Positions 28,401 to 33,373 of a stretch of DNA of 33,373 nt are shown piece by piece. Position 1 is the first letter of the stretch. Each line of letters starts with the position of its first letter. The DNA is from Phoronis australis (taxonomy: Eukaryota; Phoronida; Phoronidae): NCBI GenBank assembly GCA_002633005.1, contig NMRA01001258.1, forward strand, positions 1 to 33,373, read 5' to 3'. The notes under the pieces are model-generated. The model was not told the origin of the DNA. It saw nothing but the letters and a program-made list of their open reading frames with translations, and searched no databases. Made by a program: the position numbers and the translations under genes.

Positions 28401-31024
28401 ACTTGTCAAAGGGATTGTACTTTATCTTCTCTCTCAACAGGAATCCAAATTACTTTGTACACATGAAAACTACAAATCAAAGTCTAATAAAAACTTGACC
28501 GATGTTAAAAGCTCGTGGTGAGGAAGGGCGTGCTACATACATGTCATCAAAGACATTAGTCATCGGGAACTATCCATTCATGACATGGGTTGCGTAGCAT
28601 CAGCAAGAAATAAATATTGGCACTAATTTCCGAAAGTTTATAATACCGTAGAAATGTTTGCGTTGTTTTCAAGAGGAATTATTAATAATTAATCAGAATT
28701 GGTGTTTTTAAAGTCAGAATAACCCACTGATAGTCAGTACGTCTGCACCCTTAGAAATTTTCTCATGTTGCGGGGAATGGTCTAGTGCAGATTTGAACTT
28801 ATATGCAGTTAACCCCGACACCACAGGAACTTAAAAATCTTAGGGACCCTATTGGGAAAACTCAAAAAGGACTTCAGGTAATTTGTTGAGTTGAAACTGT
28901 ATTTTTATTCAAGAATTCAAGTTGCCCTATCGACAATCGTGAGGTAACGACGCATCAGTCGGCGAATGTTTGCCTTGGGATTTCAGCACAATTTTCTGAA
29001 AACTGATCATAATTTAACAAGAGAACAAGTTTGATAGCAATGCACCATAATTTTGTAGAAAGCCATAGGTTACAGATATGTCACAGAGCGTAAATTTGGT
29101 TCATCCTAGCTTAAGATTTTACAAGTTTCGGAGACCATGTTTCAACCGCTTTTGGCCATAATGAGCGCCCCCCTCCTGAAATGAATTTTTTAAGTGCCCT
29201 GGGCACTTATTAGGGCTGTGTGTCTCATTGGCTGAACCACTGTTGTATATGTTTTATCACCTGTTCCTGGCATCATTAGTCAAATCAAAGTCCAATCGTG
29301 TAAGGAGACTAATAATCTTCAGGCATTTCAGCCAGAACAAAGCTATCAGAACTGTGAAGTGAAGAAACATACTAGTTTCCTCTGACTGGTAAATGTTTTT
29401 GGAACTTCCTCACCATTTCACTTCCAGTGTGAGAGACTTGTTCTTTTTTAAGTTCATCTCTGAAATTTGAATGAAAATACTCGTCAAAAGTTCCTTTCGT
29501 TTTCAGTATGATGTTAAACATGCCAAATTGACCAAAAAGATTTTCAAAAAATGTAACATTGTTCTTTAAAGTCTGACTAGTAAGTTGGAAGCTAGAGTCA
29601 GTTAATGCAATGAGCTATACCAGGAGTAAAGCGCATTTTGTAAATACAACGCTTGTAGTCTTCCAGAAAGTCAATTCCAAATTCTGATCCAAGCTTCACC
29701 AGACTGGGTCTGTAACCTTGTCTACTGTTCTGTACTGCCCCCGAAAATTGTTGCTTCTACATTTGAATTTTCTATGATACTAATGCAGCTTCTGGGAATT
29801 ACTTTTCATTACATCCAGGTTATGATTTCATTCCCTTGCTTCCGTCTGCTACTAAAACTGAGCTTATAGTAGTAAAAGACACTTTGGCGCAATTATCTGC
29901 CTGTTATCCAGGATTTAAACCTGGACATCTCATTCATAGGAATACAGAACTCAAATCACTGATGTACACTGTCTCCTCACTGAGATGTTTTGAACATTAC
30001 ACCTGTTGAATGTGAAACGTTATAAGAAATCTGAAATCATGCAAATCAAGTGCTGTTCATATTTTCAGAAGCAGACAAGCAATAAACAGGAGCCACAGAA
30101 TGTTGGCGTGTCAGCTGCTTTTATGGTAAGGAACTGTCTTTGCTTTGTTGAATAAAAACATTGAATGATAGATTTGTCTGGCACATTTTGATTTTTGTGA
30201 ATTTCCTTCGTTTCTACATGGCATTGATAATGTTTGTGGCTATGGTCTCCTAAAGGAGTCTTGCATTTTGAGAACCAGTTTGATGCCAGTTATTCCATGG
30301 GAAAAATTATTAAAATACAGGACCTCTTGAAGTGACTATTAACATTATTTAAGCTTTTCATGCACTCTTATTTGTGTCTATAGGTGGCATTATTGTCCCT
30401 CCATGGGGATCAATTAATTCATCTAGTCCAACTGACATACCTTTTACATTTTTTGTGAAAACATTTCAGTTTTAACATGAAAAGTGCTCCAACTCCTCTA
30501 GTAGAACTAAAAATCAGCAAATAGCCAAGTAGGTTAGGCATATTTAGCTGATAAGGTCATCTAGTACCTTGGTTTGAGTTAATTCTAGGAAGTTACTTAG
30601 GAAGCCCTTGTCGAGAATTGCCGTTTTATATTGTTACAAAAACACAGGAATTCTGTTGGTCTATAGCTAATAATTGTTATAACTTTACAAATTTTGGTTC
30701 CTTTAGTTGGTAATGTTTCAAGTAATGTTTTGTGTTGACAATTTCTATGGAACTGGTTTCTATAAATGTTTACCAAGACATGTTTTGTGCCCAGGTTGAC
30801 ATTAAGCCAGAGGCTGATGGCTGTAATGGACTGAGGTATAACCTGACTGCAGACATCATTGAGTGCATATTCAGGACATATCCCGCAGGTTGGTTCTCAT
30901 GCTTCTGGTTATAGTTACTCAATTTATTGTATTGTCAGACGGTTCTTTTGTCGCAATTTTTTTGGTACTGCATGCATTTAGACTCAGGTGTGTGCGTGTG
31001 TGTGCGTGTGTGTGCGTGTGTGTG

Positions 31025-31094
<70 letters not shown>

Positions 31095-32728
31095 TAGGTT
31101 TGTGTGAGTGCATACATGTATGTGAAATTAGCCTTTTATTTGAATTTTAGTACTTGTACCTTTATGTGAAACCAAGAAAGAAATTAGTGATAGTTGAGTT
31201 TATCTGCTGGTGTTACCATGGTTTGTGTTCAAAGTCAATGTGTTAAATGGGGATAAAAACATGATTGTTCTCTTTTGGTAAGACGTCCTACAAACGAAGC
31301 TCAGTCTCCTGCTTCTACGTGGCAAATTGAGTGAAAGTGTTGTTAGACACATGTTTCATGACAATATTGTCCAACTTGGCACCTTGAGTTTCATACAGGG
31401 CTGTTTCTTTCCCCTGAATCTCATTATATACCTAATCTCGTTGCTTACCCTTATCTCATACTCATCTCTGCCTTAGCCAAGCAGTTATAATTTTTCTATA
31501 AACAAATGGATTCTGTAGAGTATTACGTTTAAGCAGCTAAAAGTTGGGTGTCTCGGATTACCATTTATGACAACCTTTGAAACTGATGCTCATTTTTATT
31601 ATGTTGAAATGCTCGGTTCTGATTGTTGTCTTGTTGTATGATTGTGAACCACGGGCTCAAAGTGTGTGAAGTGATAGATATTACGATTAGTAAAACCGAA
31701 GCAGAGTCTTGTTTTAAGGAGTCGCGTCAAGTGGTACATTCATTGTCTCCCCACAACTATGTTGTAGTGAAAAAAACCTATATGGAAAATGTTCCTGACA
31801 AGCTGTCAGAGAAGGAGTTCTGGACGCGCTTCTTCCAGTCTCATTATTTCCATCGGGATCGGATGAACGTTGGTAGCAAGGACTTCTTCTCTGAGTGTGC
31901 AAAGAATGATGACAAAGGTAGGACAGAATACATAATGATCCATTGACAAATGCTCATATTGGAATGATGAAACTTGTTTTCTTGTGAAAAATCCCTGTTG
32001 TTCACAATATCTCAAGACCCGTGACTTATCTTGATAGGTACTTTTGGAAAAAATTTTAAGTGTGACCCGTGTGCCACCCCCCATGGCAGCTGAGGTTATT
32101 TGTATCATATAACCAATTATCTTGCTTTGCAAAGTCTAATGTGGGATGATTTTAACAATAAGATGTTCAGTTGCAAAAACTGGTGTTTTGTTGAAGAAAT
32201 TATCTTTTGATTTTGACCTCTTACTGCTCTAAAATGTGTTGTCATGGTAACTCAGGTGAGAAGTGATTTCTGTTGTAAAGACCTGACTGTTCAATATTGC
32301 TTGAGACCGTGCTTGGTGCATGAAATGACATCATGCCATGACATTCAATTTGTAGATCCTGACATCCCAATTTCGTGTCACAGTAAATGACCTGAATCTT
32401 TAATGAAATATCACTGGCTGGTTTATAGCAACTAATTTTAGAATGATGAACTTTTATTTTGAAAATTCACCTTTAAAAGTAAATTAGTTGGACTTGGTGA
32501 ACTTAATGAGAACTATATGTTGTGCAGGGACTGGTCGATGTGGAGAAGGGCTATTGACGTCCTATCATTCTTTTGGAGTGATTGTGATTGGAATGGTTTT
32601 TTAACATTGAACATGGTCTGATAAGTGTTTGTTATTTTGTGTTGATAGAAATGCAGGAAGAAATTCAAAGTGGTGTCAACGACTCGTTGTTAGATCTTAC
32701 ATCTCTTGATGACAATACACTGGCTGAT
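25331..32728 (+). CDS. GTF2H1: TFIIH subunit 1 (p62), N-terminal half (7 exons), continues past window
   Basis: Join of 25331-25478, 26559-26760, 27415-27511, 30069-30125, 30795-30888, 31768-31917 and 32649-32728: 828 nt, 276 residues, all GT-AG with matching phases and no stop. p62 is a structural subunit of the TFIIH core, used in RNA polymerase II initiation and nucleotide excision repair. Domains: PH/PTB-like domain at residues 1 to about 105 ([15 protein letters not shown], then [12 protein letters not shown]); first BSD domain about 105-155 with AEEFWAQR; second BSD domain about 180-232 with [17 protein letters not shown]. The match to human p62 is close throughout (for example [13 protein letters not shown] and [11 protein letters not shown]). 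About half the family length of ~550 residues is present; the rest lies beyond the right edge. The ATG is chosen because SSEDVLLIV aligns with the human N-terminus. Confidence 0.97.
26559..26760 (+). CDS. GTF2H1: GTF2H1 exon 2 (rest of PH domain)
   Basis: The acceptor is TATGCTTCAG ending at 26558 and the donor is GTGAAG at 26761; 202 nt. It encodes [18 protein letters not shown], then ANTFHFANP, then [14 protein letters not shown], ending LEEKN. HFAN and LLQQLLP match human p62. Confidence 0.97.
27415..27511 (+). CDS. GTF2H1: GTF2H1 exon 3 (first BSD domain)
   Basis: The acceptor is GTGTTGTAG ending at 27414 and the donor is GTGAGA at 27512; 97 nt. It encodes [19 protein letters not shown] and [12 protein letters not shown]; the Phe-Trp pair is the BSD hallmark. 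A 19-bp tandem triplication starts exactly at its donor. Confidence 0.97.
27512..27568. repeat. 19-bp tandem triplication at the exon 3 donor
   Basis: Three 19-bp units (GTGAGAGAAGGTAGCCCCT, GTGATAGGAGATAGCCCGT, GTGAGAGAAGATAGCCCCT) begin exactly at the splice donor, giving further GTGATA and GTGAGA donor-like sites at 27531 and 27550. In phase 0, read-through of the first unit meets TAG at 27542-27544. Confidence 0.93.
28064..29215. mobile_element. DNA element copy 2 (sister of 12383-13730)
   Basis: The left end ATACCGTATTCACCCTAATA(AG) at 28064 matches copy 1. The right side is collinear up to AAGTGCCCTGGGCACTTATTAGG near 29215, after which the terminal CGAATACGGTAT expected from copy 1 is lost. 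It lies in GTF2H1 intron 3. Long collinear blocks with copy 1 (for example GATCTTGCGAGG, TTTCTCATGTTG, TTCAAGTTG) show a shared origin, with a ~300-bp internal deletion here. Confidence 0.85.
28219..28437 (-). pseudogene. HIRAN-like domain fossil, element copy 2
   Basis: The minus frame 28437-28219 encodes 72 residues: [32 protein letters not shown], then [20 protein letters not shown] and PCTMIFF. The order N-P-[FY]-D-K-x-A-x-x-V, G-x-x-[VM]-G-x-[VI]-P matches the HIRAN fold known from HLTF/Rad5, where it binds 3' DNA ends. About eight residues seen in copy 1 after ISKT are deleted, and no upstream or downstream coding is intact. I infer that the autonomous parent element encoded this domain. 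Confidence 0.62.
29216..30068. other. GTF2H1 intron 3, 3' part
   Basis: AT-rich intronic DNA between the element and exon 4. No feature was recognised. Confidence 0.45.
30069..30125 (+). CDS. GTF2H1: GTF2H1 exon 4 (linker)
   Basis: The acceptor is ATTTTCAG (30061-30068) and the donor is GTAAGG at 30126; 57 nt, phase 0 both sides. It encodes [19 protein letters not shown]; human p62 has a similar ...KQDVGISAAFL linker between the two BSD domains. Being symmetric, it could be skipped in frame. Confidence 0.95.
30795..30888 (+). CDS. GTF2H1: GTF2H1 exon 5 (start of second BSD domain)
   Basis: The acceptor is GTGCCCAG ending at 30794 and the donor is GTTGGT at 30889; 94 nt. It encodes [20 protein letters not shown] and [11 protein letters not shown]. 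The donor is weak (GTTGGT), but the phase-1 junction to exon 6 re-creates the valine found in human p62 (YPAVKxKY). Confidence 0.96.
30987..31091. repeat. GT dinucleotide microsatellite
   Basis: About 105 bp of (GT)n, first with periodic GC/GCA interruptions every 10 bp and then a pure run of about 60 bp. It starts about 100 bp after the exon 5 donor. Open frames of Cys-Val or Thr-His repeats here are artefacts. Confidence 0.98.
31092..31767. other. GTF2H1 introns 4-6, other content
   Basis: Apart from the GT microsatellite, introns 30126-30794, 30889-31767 and 31918-32648 show no recognisable element or RNA gene. Confidence 0.4.
31768..31917 (+). CDS. GTF2H1: GTF2H1 exon 6 (second BSD domain)
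   Basis: The acceptor is TATGTTGTAG ending at 31767 and the donor is GTAGGA at 31918; 150 nt, phase 1 both sides. It encodes [18 protein letters not shown] and on through [20 protein letters not shown] to ECAKNDDK. It is the most conserved block of the gene. Confidence 0.98.
32649..32728 (+). CDS. GTF2H1: GTF2H1 exon 7 (last in window)
   Basis: The acceptor is TGTTGATAG ending at 32648 and the donor is GTAAGT at 32729; 80 nt, phase 0 out. It encodes [20 protein letters not shown] and DNTLAD, matching human ...NPLLDLTALEDKPLDEG. The gene continues beyond the window. Confidence 0.93.
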
Positions 32729-33311
32729 GTAAGTTGCATTCTTCGTTCTGTGTTAGGTATATTTTGCCAACGTCATTTTTTATTTTCAGTTCCAAGGAAG
32801 GTCAAATAACCTCACAGTGTGAAATATTTATATCATTTTCAACTCTTCATAATGAGGAGAGTTTCAATGCGTATCAAGTTAGCTCATTGGCTTTAACACG
32901 TTTCAATGATTCCTTTACTATGGGTCACCATTAGTACTCTAGCTGTCATTCAGCAATGCAATAAACTGCAGATACTCATTTCTACTCTATACTGCGTCGT
33001 GGCTTCCTTGACAAATAGTGATTGATGAAAATATCATTAACGCTGTGTTTTGCCCTGTTTAGCTGAATAAAAACTTTAAGGAAAATCGAATTTCATGATA
33101 TTTCTTACTGCAATAACATTCTATTTCTGTTGCCTGTAAGAACATGGAAGCAGTCAGCAACTCAAGAAATGATTCAGAGTTTGTTGGGGTTGGCTAACTC
33201 TGAAACTGTGAATTTGAAAATGGTTCATGCGTGGCTCATGTGTGCATTTCCTTTGACTTGAGTTGAAATGGAATCTTGTCTCTGTAAGGAAAGTTAAGAG
33301 GCTGATTTTAT

Positions 33312-33373
33312 GAGAGTGACAGCGTGAAAGTGACAGCGTGAGAGTGGCAGAGGGAGAGTGACAGCGTGAGAGT
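33312..33373. repeat. 14-bp purine-rich minisatellite, cut by window end
   Basis: Units GAGAGTGACAGCGT, GAAAGTGACAGCGT, GAGAGTGGCAGAGG and GAGAGTGACAGCGT follow one another, and the array runs off the window edge. It is in GTF2H1 intron 7; the intron before it (32729-33311) is unremarkable. Confidence 0.93.

Noticed and set aside
30863-31150. Cys/Val-rich and Thr/His-rich ORFs
   Set aside because: They are translations of the GT microsatellite in a GTF2H1 intron.

Overview
This is a 33.4-kb piece of AT-rich animal nuclear DNA. The genes are split by GT-AG introns, the encoded proteins are animal-wide, one is a ciliary protein, and introns and intergenic DNA are full of decayed transposons and minisatellites. 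An invertebrate, most likely a marine deuterostome (hemichordate, echinoderm or cephalochordate type), fits best; I cannot name the species. Three genes can be assembled exon by exon with matching splice phases.

(1) The plus strand from 1405 to 14136 holds the last eight coding exons of a ZC3H11A-like mRNA-export zinc-finger protein. Its N-terminal CCCH fingers must lie before the window. (2) The minus strand from 19219 to 15790 holds a complete four-exon gene for the ciliary protein Pitchfork (PIFO/CIMAP3), 198 residues. (3) The plus strand from 25331 to beyond the right edge holds the first seven coding exons of GTF2H1, the p62 subunit of TFIIH (276 residues in the window: PH domain and both BSD domains). 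ZC3H11A and PIFO are convergent (about 1.65 kb between stop codons); PIFO and GTF2H1 are divergent (about 6.1 kb between start codons). They act in different processes (RNA export, cilium, transcription/repair), so the neighbourhood is not functional in the operon sense.

The rest is repeat-rich. It holds relics of non-LTR retrotransposons (207-876 minus; 2343-2560 plus). Several non-autonomous DNA elements have terminal inverted repeats: 8213-9609, 12383-13730 with a sister copy at 28064-29215, 17743-17981 with a 5-bp target duplication, 21612-21731, 23633-23770 and 24843-25251. There is a long foldback at 21769-22563. Tandem arrays have periods of 39, 29, 45, 19 and 14 bp, and there is a GT microsatellite. 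The most interesting items are the sister elements at 12383 and 28064, which carry on their minus strand the fossil of a HIRAN-like DNA-end-binding domain, and the five-fold motif in ZC3H11A that resembles UAP56/DDX39B-binding motifs. No tRNA, rRNA or CRISPR feature was found. Single N characters at 3407 and 17269 mark unresolved assembly positions.
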